Shown here: piece after piece, positions 25,632 through 34,593 of the stretch
Numbering within the stretch: the first letter of the stretch is position 1
Layout: every line of letters starts with the position of its first letter
DNA from: Cytophagales bacterium
GTDB taxonomy: Bacteria > Bacteroidota > Bacteroidia > Cytophagales > Spirosomataceae
Direction of reading: 5' to 3'
DNA: 64,000 nt
NCBI GenBank assembly: GCA_004292855.1
Contig: RDXN01000077.1
Location: forward strand, 33,975 to 97,974
Program-made: the position numbers and the translations under genes
Notes under the pieces: generated by a model
What the model was told of the DNA's origin: nothing
Databases searched by the model: none
Seen by the model: the letters and a program-made list of their open reading frames with translations, nothing else

Positions 25632-28600
25632 ATGGCAAAACCACAAAACAAACTGTTCCTGCTCGACGCCCTCGCGTTGATTTATCGTGCTCACTTTGCG
25701 TTCAACAAGAACCCACGCATCACCTCGCGGGGGGTGAACACCTCGGCAATTTTTGGCTTCATGAACGCCATGCTGGAGGTATTGCAGAAAGAAAAACCGA
25801 CACACATCGGCGTGGCCTTCGACCATTCCAAAAAGACCTTTCGGCACGAACAGTTTCCGATGTATAAGGCCACGCGCCAATCGCAGCCCGAAGACATCAG
25901 CGTGGCAACGCCCTACATCAAGCAGATTATCGAGGCTATGCACATTCCAATCCTAATTGAGCCGGGATTCGAGGCCGACGATATCATTGGCACCGTTGCT
26001 AAACGGGCCTGCGCAACGGGTGAGTTTGAGGTGTACATGATGACGCCCGACAAAGACTACGGCCAACTGGTTGAAGAGTGTATCCATATTTATAAGCCCG
26101 CTTTTATGGGTAAAGCGGCTGAAAAGCAGGGTGTTAAAGAGGTGTGTGAGCGGTGGGGCATTGAGCGTATCGAGCAGGTTACAGACATGCTCGGCCTTGT
26201 TGGCGATGCTGTCGATAACATTCCCGGTATTCCGGGTATTGGTGAAAAAACCGCCCAGAAATTGATTCAGGAGTTCGGTTCTATCGAAAACCTGATTGCC
26301 AACGCTGATCAGCTTAAGGGCAAACTCAAAGAAAACGTGGTGCAGTACGGCGATCAGGGGTTGCTCTCCAAGCAACTGGCAACGATTCACCTCGACGTGC
26401 CGGTGCCGTTCGACGCCGACGCCCTGCGCCTAACCGACTACGATAAGCCGCGTTTGTCGGCCCTGATGGACGAACTGGAGTTCCGGCAAATGAAAGGCCG
26501 CCTGGGTCTCGATTCCGTTGCCGATCAACCCTTGCCAGCGGCTTTTAAAACAAATGGTTCAGGCCAGATGGACCTGTTTGCGCCCAGCTTCGCCGGTGCG
26601 CCGGACCGTTCCAAGCCAGCCGCCCCATCCGGTGCCGATGATCTGCCGTTTTTGTTTGGTGATGATAATGGAACTGTTACCGCCACGCCCGAACCTAAAA
26701 CGCGTTCGCCAAAAACGCCGGTCACGGTTCCTGCTGCATCCGGTGCATCAGTCACGCCCGAAAATGAAAACGAACAACCCGCCTTCCTCGACGTTTACCC
26801 CGATTACGAAATCGACGAGGTGCAACCGGAGCGACGCAAGACGGTTAATTCTGTCAAGCACGATTATCGGCTGGTCGATACGCCCGAACTGCGGGATAGT
26901 CTGGTTCATTTCATGAGTCAGCAGGAGGCCGTTTGTTTCGACTCCGAGACTACAGCCATCGACCCCGTAGAAGCCGATTTGGTGGGGCTTTCGTTTGCCT
27001 ACCGGGCGGGCGAAGCGTTTTATGTGCCTGTGCCTGAAGACCGTGCCGAGGCACAAGCAGTTGTCGATCAGTTTAAGCCGGTGCTGGAGAACCCGGCTAT
27101 TACCAAAATCGGGCAGAATCTGAAATACGACCTGCTCATGCTCAAGAAGTATGGGGTGGAGGTGCAGGGCAAGCTGTTCGATACCATGATTGCTCACTAC
27201 CTGATTGAGCCGGAGCAGCGGCACAACATGGACGTGATGGCGATGACCTACCTGAACTATCAGCCGGTAGAGATTGAGGCCCTGATTGGTAAGAAAGGCA
27301 AAGGACAACTCACCATGCGCGATGTCGACGTGCAAAAAGTGGTCGAGTATGCCGCCGAAGACGCCGACGTAACCCTCCAACTCAAACAGACCTTCGCGCC
27401 CCTGCTCGAAAAAGACAGCCTGTTCAAACTCTTCGATCAGGTCGAGATGCCCCTCGTGCAGGTGCTGGCCGACCTCGAACTCGAAGGTATCGCCCTCGAC
27501 ACCAACGCCCTCGCCGACCTGTCGGCCACGCTCGATGTTGACGTGAAGCAGGTGCAGGGAGAGATATACGAACTAGCGGGGGGGACGTTCAACATCGGGT
27601 CGCCCAAGCAACTCGGCGAGATTTTGTTCGACAAACTCAAGCTCGACAAAAACGCCAAGAAGACCCGCACCGGTCAATATGCAACGGGCGAAGAAATCCT
27701 GTCGAAGCTGGAAGAGGAACATGAGATCGCCCGCAAGATTCTGGATTACCGCGAGCTAATCAAGCTCAAAAATACGTACGTTGATGCCTTACCGCTGCTC
27801 ATCAGCAAGCGTACGGGGCGGATTCATACGTCGTTTAATCAGGCGGTTGCGGCAACGGGGCGGCTTAGTTCGACGAACCCGAACCTGCAAAACATCCCCA
27901 TTCGTACCCCACGCGGGCAGGAAATTCGCAAGGCGTTTGTACCCCGATCCGAGGAGTTCCTGATTATGTCGGCCGACTATTCGCAGATTGAGTTGCGCAT
28001 CATGGCTGCTTTTTCGGGCGACGAGACTATGACCTCAGCCTTCAACAACAACATCGATATTCACACCCAAACGGCTAGTAAAGTATTTCACGTTGGCCTT
28101 AGTGAGGTAACGAGCGAGATGCGCCGGAAAGCCAAAACCATCAACTTCGGGATTATCTATGGTATCTCGGCGTTCGGGTTGGCGCAACGGCTCAAGATTC
28201 CGCGCAAAGAGGCCGCTCAGATTATTGAGGAGTATTTTGTGGAGTTCCCGGCGGTGAAGGCATATATGGATCAAAGCATCGAAAAGGCCCGTGGCTTTGG
28301 CTACGCCGAAACGATTCTGGGCCGTCGGCGGTATCTGCGCGATATCAACTCTCGCAACATGACCGACCGCATGTTTGCCGAGCGCAACGCCATCAACGCC
28401 CCCATTCAGGGGAGTGCCGCCGATATGCTCAAGATTGCCATGATTCAGATACACGAGATGATGCGCCGGGAGCAAATGAAGTCGAAAATGATCCTGACCG
28501 TCCACGACGAACTCGTATTCGATGCCCACCGCGACGAACTGGATATGCTCAAAGAACGTGTCGACCACATCATGAAGAACGCCATTCCAATGGCCGTCAA

Positions 28601-28649
28601 GATGGAAACAGGTATCGGCATCGGCGAAAACTGGCTGGTAGCGCATTAA
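25632..28649 (+). CDS. polA: DNA polymerase I
   Basis: A 1005-residue polymerase with all three activities visible. The 5'-3' exonuclease spans ~1-290 (LFLLDALALIYRAHFAF, GIPGIGEKTAQKLI). After a long Pro/Ala-rich linker typical of Bacteroidota, the 3'-5' exonuclease keeps its acidic residues (CFDSETTAID, GQNLKYDLLML, YAAEDADVTLQL). The polymerase domain has motif A SADYSQIELRI, motif B RRKAKTINFGIIYG and motif C LTVHDELVF. It is a single gene with its own terminator at 28711. The ~220 bp upstream contain no convincing gene. Confidence 0.98.
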   Translation: MAKPQNKLFLLDALALIYRAHFAFNKNPRITSRGVNTSAIFGFMNAMLEVLQKEKPTHIGVAFDHSKKTFRHEQFPMYKATRQSQPEDISVATPYIKQIIEAMHIPILIEPGFEADDIIGTVAKRACATGEFEVYMMTPDKDYGQLVEECIHIYKPAFMGKAAEKQGVKEVCERWGIERIEQVTDMLGLVGDAVDNIPGIPGIGEKTAQKLIQEFGSIENLIANADQLKGKLKENVVQYGDQGLLSKQLATIHLDVPVPFDADALRLTDYDKPRLSALMDELEFRQMKGRLGLDSVADQPLPAAFKTNGSGQMDLFAPSFAGAPDRSKPAAPSGADDLPFLFGDDNGTVTATPEPKTRSPKTPVTVPAASGASVTPENENEQPAFLDVYPDYEIDEVQPERRKTVNSVKHDYRLVDTPELRDSLVHFMSQQEAVCFDSETTAIDPVEADLVGLSFAYRAGEAFYVPVPEDRAEAQAVVDQFKPVLENPAITKIGQNLKYDLLMLKKYGVEVQGKLFDTMIAHYLIEPEQRHNMDVMAMTYLNYQPVEIEALIGKKGKGQLTMRDVDVQKVVEYAAEDADVTLQLKQTFAPLLEKDSLFKLFDQVEMPLVQVLADLELEGIALDTNALADLSATLDVDVKQVQGEIYELAGGTFNIGSPKQLGEILFDKLKLDKNAKKTRTGQYATGEEILSKLEEEHEIARKILDYRELIKLKNTYVDALPLLISKRTGRIHTSFNQAVAATGRLSSTNPNLQNIPIRTPRGQEIRKAFVPRSEEFLIMSADYSQIELRIMAAFSGDETMTSAFNNNIDIHTQTASKVFHVGLSEVTSEMRRKAKTINFGIIYGISAFGLAQRLKIPRKEAAQIIEEYFVEFPAVKAYMDQSIEKARGFGYAETILGRRRYLRDINSRNMTDRMFAERNAINAPIQGSAADMLKIAMIQIHEMMRREQMKSKMILTVHDELVFDAHRDELDMLKERVDHIMKNAIPMAVKMETGIGIGENWLVAH

Positions 28650-28710
28650 GCTTAATTGCCTGTTACGGAGGGAAATATCCGATCATACAATTTTTCGATG
28701 TTGAGCAAAA

Positions 28711-28745
28711 TGGACGCTGTACTTTGGTGCAGCGTCCATTTTTTT
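28711..28745 (+). terminator. Rho-independent terminator of polA
   Basis: TGGACGCTG (28711-28719) and CAGCGTCCA (28730-28738) form a perfect 9-bp stem with a 10-nt loop, followed by seven T. It lies 62 bp after the polA stop. Confidence 0.93.
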
Positions 28746-28767
28746 ATCCGACAATCCAGCAAATCCG

Positions 28768-30504
28768 ATGAATCGAACAACTACCAACCGAATTGCCAGC
28801 CTGCTTCTTTTGCTCCTAATAGGTGTACAACCTCTGCTAGCGCAGAAAAAAGCCGATCAAATCGACGCCATTATGCAGCAGTACGTTGCAAACCGGCAGT
28901 TTATCGGAACGGTGCTCGTGGCCGAAAAAGGAGAAGTGATTTTCAAAAAAGGCTACGGCATGGCCAACATCGAGTGGAATTTGCCCAACACACCCGACGT
29001 AAAATTCAGGCTGGGGTCGATCACCAAGCAGTTTACGTCGATGCTTATCATGCAGTTTGTTGAAGCGGGCAAGCTGAAACTCGACGGTAAAATCACCGAT
29101 TACCTGCCCGACTACCCAAAAGCCACCGGCGACCGCGTGACCATTCATCACCTACTTACCCACACGTCGGGGATTCCGAGCTACACCAACTTTCCGGGCT
29201 TCTTTGCCCAGATGAGCCGCGACCCGTACACGCCCACCGATTTCATTAAAAAGTTTTCGGAGTTGCCGCTGGAGTTTGAGCCGGGCACGCGCTTCGCCTA
29301 CAACAACTCAGGCTATTTTTTGCTGGGTGCCATCATCGAGAAAGTGACGGGAAAGTCCTACGCCGAGGTGTTACAGACTAACATCCTGACGCCCCTGAAC
29401 ATGCGCGACACGGGCTTCGACTTGCCGGGGCCGATCATTACTAAACGCGCTGCAGGCTACGAAAAGCGGGGGAGCGGCTACGTGAACACGCCCTACCTCG
29501 ACATGTCGATTCCCTACGCAGCCGGGTCAATGTACTCAACGGTTGAGGATTTGTACAAGTGGGATCAGGCGTTGTATACCGACAAACTCATTCCGGCCAA
29601 AGCCAAAGCGACCATGTACACACCCTTTCTGGATGGGTATGCCTACGGATGGGGTGTAGGCAAAGAAAAAATTGGGCAGCACGCCGACAGCCTGCTGGTT
29701 ATCTCGCACGGGGGCGGTATCAACGGCTTCAACACGATTATCAAACGACTGCCTGCCGACAAACATCTGATCGTTTTGCTCAACAATACGGGCGGGGCAC
29801 CGCTGGGCGCAATAAGCCGAAATATTGGGCGAATTTTGTACAACCAGCCGGTTGAGGCCCCCAAAAAGCCCGTTGCCGATCTGCTCCGGCAGTCGGTGCT
29901 GACAGACGCCCCGGCGCAGACAAAGCAAAAATTCGCCACTTGGCGTACCGACAAAGCGTATGCCCTCGACGAAGACGAGATTAACGCGCTAGGCTATGAA
30001 TTGATGCGTGATAAAAAACCAAAAGAGGCTTTGGCTGTCTTCGATCTGAACGTGGAGGCTTTCCCCAAATCGTTCAATACCTACGATAGTCGGGGCGAAA
30101 TAAATATGAGCCTGGGCGACAAGGCTGCCGCCATTCGAGACTATAAAAAGTCGGTAGAGCTGAATCCTAAAAACGTCAACGGGTATGCCAAGCTCAAAGA
30201 ACTAGGCGAGAACATTGAACTACCCAAAACAGAGACTGTTTTTGTGGATGAGGCCACCCTCGAACGCTACGTGGGCCGCTACGAATTGGCTCCGTCGTTT
30301 ATCATTACCGTCACACGCGAGGGATCGCGACTATTTGCGCAGGCAACGGGACAAAACCGATTTGAGGTATTTCCTGAATCGAAAACCAGGTTTTTCCTGA
30401 AGGTGATAGAAGCTCAGGTCTCGTTCCAAACAAATGAGAAGGGCGACGTAACGCAACTGACCTTACATCAAAACGGGCGCGACCAACCTGGCAAGCGACT
30501 GTAA
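28768..30504 (+). CDS. Secreted serine hydrolase (beta-lactamase/PBP4-like) with TPR segment
   Basis: A 578-residue exported enzyme: signal peptide MNRTTTNRIASLLLLLLIG ... LAQ, then a class C beta-lactamase fold with SITK (Ser84, Lys87), YNNS and HGGGINGF as the SxxK, YxN and KTG-equivalent motifs. After ~390, a TPR-like helical pair (INALGYELMRDKKPKEALAVF ... GDKAAAIRDYKKSVELNP) and a C-terminal lipocalin-like strand region follow. This architecture is common for Bacteroidota periplasmic peptidases or esterases of the beta-lactamase family; true antibiotic hydrolysis is not implied. Confidence 0.92.
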   Translation: MNRTTTNRIASLLLLLLIGVQPLLAQKKADQIDAIMQQYVANRQFIGTVLVAEKGEVIFKKGYGMANIEWNLPNTPDVKFRLGSITKQFTSMLIMQFVEAGKLKLDGKITDYLPDYPKATGDRVTIHHLLTHTSGIPSYTNFPGFFAQMSRDPYTPTDFIKKFSELPLEFEPGTRFAYNNSGYFLLGAIIEKVTGKSYAEVLQTNILTPLNMRDTGFDLPGPIITKRAAGYEKRGSGYVNTPYLDMSIPYAAGSMYSTVEDLYKWDQALYTDKLIPAKAKATMYTPFLDGYAYGWGVGKEKIGQHADSLLVISHGGGINGFNTIIKRLPADKHLIVLLNNTGGAPLGAISRNIGRILYNQPVEAPKKPVADLLRQSVLTDAPAQTKQKFATWRTDKAYALDEDEINALGYELMRDKKPKEALAVFDLNVEAFPKSFNTYDSRGEINMSLGDKAAAIRDYKKSVELNPKNVNGYAKLKELGENIELPKTETVFVDEATLERYVGRYELAPSFIITVTREGSRLFAQATGQNRFEVFPESKTRFFLKVIEAQVSFQTNEKGDVTQLTLHQNGRDQPGKRL

Positions 30505-30510
30505 CAGAGA

Positions 30511-30581
30511 ACAGTGAGCAGCGAACAATTAGCAATGACCCGGAGTTAACTGTTCGTTGTTCATTGATCGCTGCTCACTGT
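30511..30581. repeat. Inverted repeat of ACAGTGAGCAGCGA type
   Basis: ACAGTGAGCAGCGA (30511-30524) matches TCGCTGCTCACTGT (30568-30581) exactly, with further partial pairing inside (AACAATTAGCAATGA against TCATTGATC). It fills the gap between the serine hydrolase and the Usp gene and touches the latter's start. Similar word-based repeats occur in other gaps of this window. Confidence 0.7.
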
Positions 30582-30582
30582 C

Positions 30583-31431
30583 ATGCAAACTATCCTCTTT
30601 CCGACCGATTTCTCCGCTAATGCGCAACGGGCCTTAGAATGGGCCAAATTGTTCGCTCGTCAATATGGGGCGACCATCGTGGTTTTGCACGTGCATCAGC
30701 CTCCTATGTCCGACGCGACTCTGCCGACCATTGGCGACCTCGGCATGGGCGCAATGGCCTCTGTTGAGCTGGAAGAGATTGGCCGTGAGAACGTCGGTAA
30801 ATTAGTTCAGCAGCTTCAAAACGAGGGATTTAGAGCAGAGTCAGATTGGCGTCTGGGCAACGTGGAAGATGAAATTGTTCACACGGCCAACGAGCGCGAT
30901 GTTGATTTGATCGTGACGGGCCGTAGCGAGTTGAGCGGCTTTTTTGACCGGCTCATTGGCAGTTCGGCAACCGATGTGGCCCGCTCGGCAACCTGTCCGG
31001 TGCTGGTAGTCCCCAACCCATCCGACGAACAACCGCTTGGCCCCGTTAAACTTCGGCATATCCTGTATGCCACCCAACTGGAGTTCGATGAGAGCGACTC
31101 CATGCGACAGACCTTAGCCGTAGCAAATGCGTTTGAGGCTGGTATACAGTTCATTAAGGTCAACGCGGATAACCAGCTTAATCTGTACGACGATAAAAAA
31201 CTGATGGCCCACTTGCGACAACAGGCAGGTGGACCATCGACAAGTATCAATACAGTTGACTCGCGGACTGTTTCGGCGGGTCTATCAGAATACCTACAAA
31301 ATTACCCCGCCGACCTGCTCGTGGTGACTACCCGTGAGCGCGGCTTTTGGGCCAACCTAATCGACCCCGGCGAAACCGAACAGATTATTACCCGTTCTAC
31401 TGTGCCGGTGTTGGTGTTGCATGGAAATTAA
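30583..31431 (+). CDS. Universal stress protein with two Usp domains
   Basis: A 282-residue tandem UspA protein. The first domain starts MQTILFPTDFSANAQRALEWA and ends with the ATP-binding loop GRSELSGFFDRLIGSSATDVARSATCPVLVV, where the G-x2-G-x9-G(S/T) pattern is recognisable. The second (about 150-282) is diverged and ends STVPVLVLHGN. No signal peptide, so cytoplasmic. Its stop overlaps the stop of the convergent M14 peptidase gene by 4 bp. Confidence 0.93.
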   Translation: MQTILFPTDFSANAQRALEWAKLFARQYGATIVVLHVHQPPMSDATLPTIGDLGMGAMASVELEEIGRENVGKLVQQLQNEGFRAESDWRLGNVEDEIVHTANERDVDLIVTGRSELSGFFDRLIGSSATDVARSATCPVLVVPNPSDEQPLGPVKLRHILYATQLEFDESDSMRQTLAVANAFEAGIQFIKVNADNQLNLYDDKKLMAHLRQQAGGPSTSINTVDSRTVSAGLSEYLQNYPADLLVVTTRERGFWANLIDPGETEQIITRSTVPVLVLHGN

Positions 31432-34040
31432 TTCCCAACCATAAACACCGCGTTGGCAAACAGCAATTTCCCGCTGTACCAGAAACCCCGGAACAACGGG
31501 TTGTCGGCCAGGTACACGACTGAGCCACGGCCTAGCTGCTGCACACCCATCGAGAGCGTGTTTTTGAGTTTTTCTTTGGCGTTTTTACCCGCAAAACCGG
31601 CCACGTAATTGTCGGCTTTGAGATAACCTACATTCCAGCCATCCTTCAGAACATCGAAGTTATGGGCCTCCTGAACAAGTGCGTAATAGTCGGAGCCGAG
31701 ACCAAAGGCGAGGGGGTGGGTGGTGTCGAGACTAATGCGGTAGATACTGCCGGGCGTTTCGTCGGAGACGGCCTCGCGCTCACGGTCGGCGAATTGTTTG
31801 AGCGAATCCGTAACCGCTTTCTTGTCTTTGTCTTTCTCCTTGTCTTTGCTCTTGTCGTCTTTCTCTTTCAATTCAAAGCCGTCTTTGCCTGCCAGTGCGT
31901 CGGCGGCTCGTTCGAGGGCAATGAGTTTGCCCCCACCCTGAATCCAGGTTTTGATGGCGGTTAAGGTCCTGTCGGTAAGTAAACGACCATAGGCAAAGCC
32001 CGTGGGCAACACCAGCACGTCGAGTTTGGTCCAGTCGACGTTGCCCAAATCACTGCCGTTGATGACCGTAGCGGGGTAGTTTAGTTCCTGATCAAAATAA
32101 TGCCACACCTCGCCCGAAGCCGTGGGCGACATGCCTTCGCCAATCACAACGCCCACGCGGGGGGCCTTGAGAGCCATCACAAAATCGGACCCGAAGTCAG
32201 AACCTTTTGTTACGAAACCAGTCTGCACGGGCGTGAGTGTCACGTTTGCTTTTTGGGCCTCGGCCTGCACCAACTGATCGAACCGACTGCCCAACCGTTC
32301 GTTGCCCGCTCGCGTAATGAGCAGTGTACCAGCCGAATAACTCTGCCCGCCCAGTTCAAACGGCTTCTCGGCGGCCCGCACTTTGATTTTCTGCTTTAAC
32401 AAACCCGCCAGCAACTGCACCGACGGCATCGACTGCCAGCGAGCTACGTAGGCGTAAGGGGATTGACTGTTAACTGTTGACTGTTGACTATTAACTGTTG
32501 GCTGTTGATTGCTCGCTGTTATCTGATTTGTCAGCCCATAGGTAGTCATGCCGAACGCGTAGGGCAGCGACCAGGCTGTAATGTCGTAGGTTACGGAGTC
32601 TTCGAGCATCGACTTTGGCTCGAACAGGATTTTGAGTAGCGTCGATTTGGGCTGATACGCGCTGATAACCAGATCTTCAGGGGCAACTTTCAGGTTTGAC
32701 TCGGTTTTCTGAGTGAAGTAGTTGAACCCGCTTAAGCTACCTGTGGCAGTCGCTTTTTTGCCTTGCCCAGTTGTGTTGGTGGCTGGTCCTGCACCTTGTT
32801 GTCCAAAACCGTACCGGATGCCATTTCGGTCGAGGAGTTGGCGCAGGGCGGTCATGCGTCCGGCATCGCCGTTGCTCTTCACAACATAGCTTTTGTAGGG
32901 GCCAACGGGGCTAGTTCGGGCCTTGTCGAAATACTCACCAAACGCTTTAACGACTTCGGGGGCGCGGTCGGCAACGGATTCGAGGGTGGCAATACTAGCG
33001 GCAACGTGGTGGTCGATGCGTGCCCGAAGCGTGAGCGTGTCGCCGTCCGCCTTCGTAATGGCCAACCCCGCCCGGCCACTGCCGCCCTGCTCGTAGGTCA
33101 TGCCAATGGCCCCGTTGTAGGTTGGCCAGGTGTCACCGTAGCTGGGGTAAAACAAATCGAATCGTTCGCGGGTGTAGTAGAGCCAGCCGTTCCGGTCGAA
33201 ATAGCGGCTGCAATACTGACCAATCGTGTTCTGGAAATCGCGCTGAAACGGCGTAATATCTTCGTGGTACGGTTTGGCCGATGGAGCAAAATAGTAGGGA
33301 CTTTCAACGCCCATTTCGTGGAAATCGCCGTGCAGGTGGGGCATCCACTGTTGATACAGAGCCATGCGCTGTTGGGTGATTTCCTGCGTTTGCCAGGCCC
33401 AGTCGCGGTTTGGGTCGAAATAGTAGTGGGTGTAGCGGCCACCGGGCCAGGGTTCGTTGTGTTCGCGGGCAAACGGCACCGGGTTGGCCGCCCGACCCTG
33501 CATTTGGTTGTACCAGTTCACGTATCGGTCGTGGCCATCGGGGTTAAGGTCGGGGTCGAGAATAACCACCGCGTTGTTCAGAATTTTTTGAGAAACGGCA
33601 TTTTTCGTATCGAGTAAACCATACAGCACATCGAAAAATGCTTCGGAGCTAACGGCCTCGTTGCCATGCACGTTGTAGCTAATCCAGGCTATCGCAGGCT
33701 TGTTACTCGTACCGGCAGTGCCTTCGGCCAGGCCAATTCGTTTGAGGTTATCGGTTCTGATGTCGTCTAAACGGGCCATGTTTGCCTCCGACGCAATGGC
33801 TACAGCCATCAGTTGACGACCTTCGTGGGTAGTGCCGTAAGGGAGGAGCCGAACCCGGTTGGGGGCTTGGCGGGCTATTAACTCGGCGTAGGCCAGCACG
33901 CGGTGATGGGGCGTGAATCGGTCGCCCACCTTATAGCCCAAAAATTGTTCGGGGGAGGTAAGCGCGCCGGATGGAGCCGGTTGGGCATAAGCAAAAAGAC
34001 TGAGGAGCAGAAATGCGGTAGCAAGCAGCGGGCGAATCAT
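31428..34040 (-). CDS. Secreted M14-family zinc metallopeptidase
   Basis: An 870-residue exported carboxypeptidase-like enzyme. Signal peptide MIRPLLATAFLLLSLFAYAQ; zinc ligands in SYNVHGNEAVSSEAF (HxxE) and a later His in HLHGDFHEMG; substrate-binding Arg probably in NRDWAW. The C-terminal half (after ~400) resembles a class I amidotransferase-like/Rossmann region with a highly charged Lys-Asp-Glu insert. Residues near 515 (TASNQQPTVNSQQSTVNSQ) are encoded by an in-frame dispersed-type repeat. Role: probably peptide scavenging or processing outside the cytoplasm. Confidence 0.92.
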   Translation of the reverse strand: MIRPLLATAFLLLSLFAYAQPAPSGALTSPEQFLGYKVGDRFTPHHRVLAYAELIARQAPNRVRLLPYGTTHEGRQLMAVAIASEANMARLDDIRTDNLKRIGLAEGTAGTSNKPAIAWISYNVHGNEAVSSEAFFDVLYGLLDTKNAVSQKILNNAVVILDPDLNPDGHDRYVNWYNQMQGRAANPVPFAREHNEPWPGGRYTHYYFDPNRDWAWQTQEITQQRMALYQQWMPHLHGDFHEMGVESPYYFAPSAKPYHEDITPFQRDFQNTIGQYCSRYFDRNGWLYYTRERFDLFYPSYGDTWPTYNGAIGMTYEQGGSGRAGLAITKADGDTLTLRARIDHHVAASIATLESVADRAPEVVKAFGEYFDKARTSPVGPYKSYVVKSNGDAGRMTALRQLLDRNGIRYGFGQQGAGPATNTTGQGKKATATGSLSGFNYFTQKTESNLKVAPEDLVISAYQPKSTLLKILFEPKSMLEDSVTYDITAWSLPYAFGMTTYGLTNQITASNQQPTVNSQQSTVNSQSPYAYVARWQSMPSVQLLAGLLKQKIKVRAAEKPFELGGQSYSAGTLLITRAGNERLGSRFDQLVQAEAQKANVTLTPVQTGFVTKGSDFGSDFVMALKAPRVGVVIGEGMSPTASGEVWHYFDQELNYPATVINGSDLGNVDWTKLDVLVLPTGFAYGRLLTDRTLTAIKTWIQGGGKLIALERAADALAGKDGFELKEKDDKSKDKEKDKDKKAVTDSLKQFADREREAVSDETPGSIYRISLDTTHPLAFGLGSDYYALVQEAHNFDVLKDGWNVGYLKADNYVAGFAGKNAKEKLKNTLSMGVQQLGRGSVVYLADNPLFRGFWYSGKLLFANAVFMVGN
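32462..32520. repeat. Low-complexity CTGTTGACTGTTAA repeat inside the M14 gene
   Basis: Several tandem variants of AACTGTTGACTGTTGACT lie inside the coding region and keep the frame open. The words resemble the intergenic repeats seen at 30511 and 56366 rather than peptidase sequence. It encodes a Gln/Ser/Thr-rich loop. Confidence 0.7.
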
Positions 34041-34082
34041 GCAGATAATGACGAAGTTAGGACGGTATAAGATTTTATCAAA

Positions 34083-34136
34083 AGTAGCCCCAAAACGCCC
34101 GAAACCGAATTTTTTGAAAAATATTTTGGGGCTACT
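34083..34136. repeat. 13-bp inverted repeat between peptidase gene and tRNA
   Basis: AGTAGCCCCAAAA (34083-34095) and TTTTGGGGCTACT (34124-34136) are exact reverse complements with a 28-nt AT-rich centre. It lies between two diverging transcription units, ending next to the tRNA -33 region, so a terminator function is unlikely and a regulatory or mobile origin is more plausible. Confidence 0.65.
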
Positions 34137-34167
34137 GTTGCATAGGTCCGTTTTTGCCGTACTTTTG
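34137..34167 (+). promoter_or_regulatory. tRNA-Glu promoter
   Basis: TACTTTTG (34160-34167) matches the Bacteroidota -7 consensus TAnnTTTG, with GTTG (34137-34140) at a spacing of 19 bp as a near-match to the -33 TTTG. The tRNA begins 63 bp after the -7 box. Confidence 0.7.
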
Positions 34168-34230
34168 CATCACGATTCGCTGACACGGTAGTTGATCACT
34201 CAAAAACACGTCAGGTCTGGCTCTTCAGAC

Positions 34231-34302
34231 GGCCGATTCGTCTAGCGGTTAGGACATCGCCCTTTCACGGCGGTAACACGGGTTCGATTCCCGTATCGGT
34301 CA
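34231..34302 (+). tRNA. tRNA-Glu (anticodon TTC)
   Basis: A 72-nt cloverleaf. The acceptor stem GGCCGAT pairs with ATCGGTC (one G-T pair), the discriminator is A, the anticodon stem TCGCC/GGCGG encloses loop CTTTCAC with anticodon TTC at 34264-34266, and the T-loop is GGTTCGATTCC. CCA is not encoded. It reads GAA and GAG codons. Confidence 0.97.
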
Positions 34303-34313
34303 CAACCAAGTGC

Positions 34314-34340
34314 AAAAGCCCCTCAATCGAGGGGCTTTTT
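34314..34340 (+). terminator. Terminator of tRNA-Glu
   Basis: AAAAGCCCCTC and GAGGGGCTTTT form an 11-bp perfect stem around AATC, running into five T. It is 11 bp after the tRNA. Confidence 0.95.
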
Positions 34341-34372
34341 GTTTTACCAAAATATGCGTCTAGCGGTTTTTT

Positions 34373-34590
34373 AGCCCCATCGGGGCGGCATGTCAATAGA
34401 AACAAACGGCCCGGTAATTTAAAGCCCCATCGGGGCGACATGTCAATAGAAAGCAAACGGTTCAGTTTCCTACAAAGCCCCATCGGGGCGACATGTTCAA
34501 GGGGGCACCTCTAAACATATCGCCCCGATGGGGCTTAAGCTATTGGCGTAGATCAATCGTCTCTATTGACATGTCGCCCCGATGGGGCTG
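34373..34590. repeat. Cluster of AGCCCCATCGGGGCGACATG repeats
   Basis: Three direct copies start at 34373, 34423 and 34476 (AGCCCCATCGGGGCGRCATGT, then YAATAGAAA in the first two), followed by two inverted copies around 34517-34536 and 34561-34590. Each unit contains the short hairpin GCCCCATCGGGGC. The spacers are 20-21 bp and resemble one another (CAAACGG ...). The cluster fills the gap between tRNA-Glu and the 3' end of the secreted-protein gene on the minus strand. Such units are dispersed repeats in Bacteroidota genomes; I do not read this as CRISPR. Confidence 0.85.
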
Positions 34591-34593
34591 TTA

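Noticed and set aside
28768..30504. Antibiotic-resistance beta-lactamase
   Set aside because: SxxK/YxN motifs fit the broad serine hydrolase family with TPR and C-terminal domains typical of Bacteroidota peptidases; resistance cannot be inferred.
34373..34590. CRISPR array
   Set aside because: The spacers are 20-21 bp and similar to each other, two units are inverted, and no cas genes are near; these are dispersed palindromic repeats.
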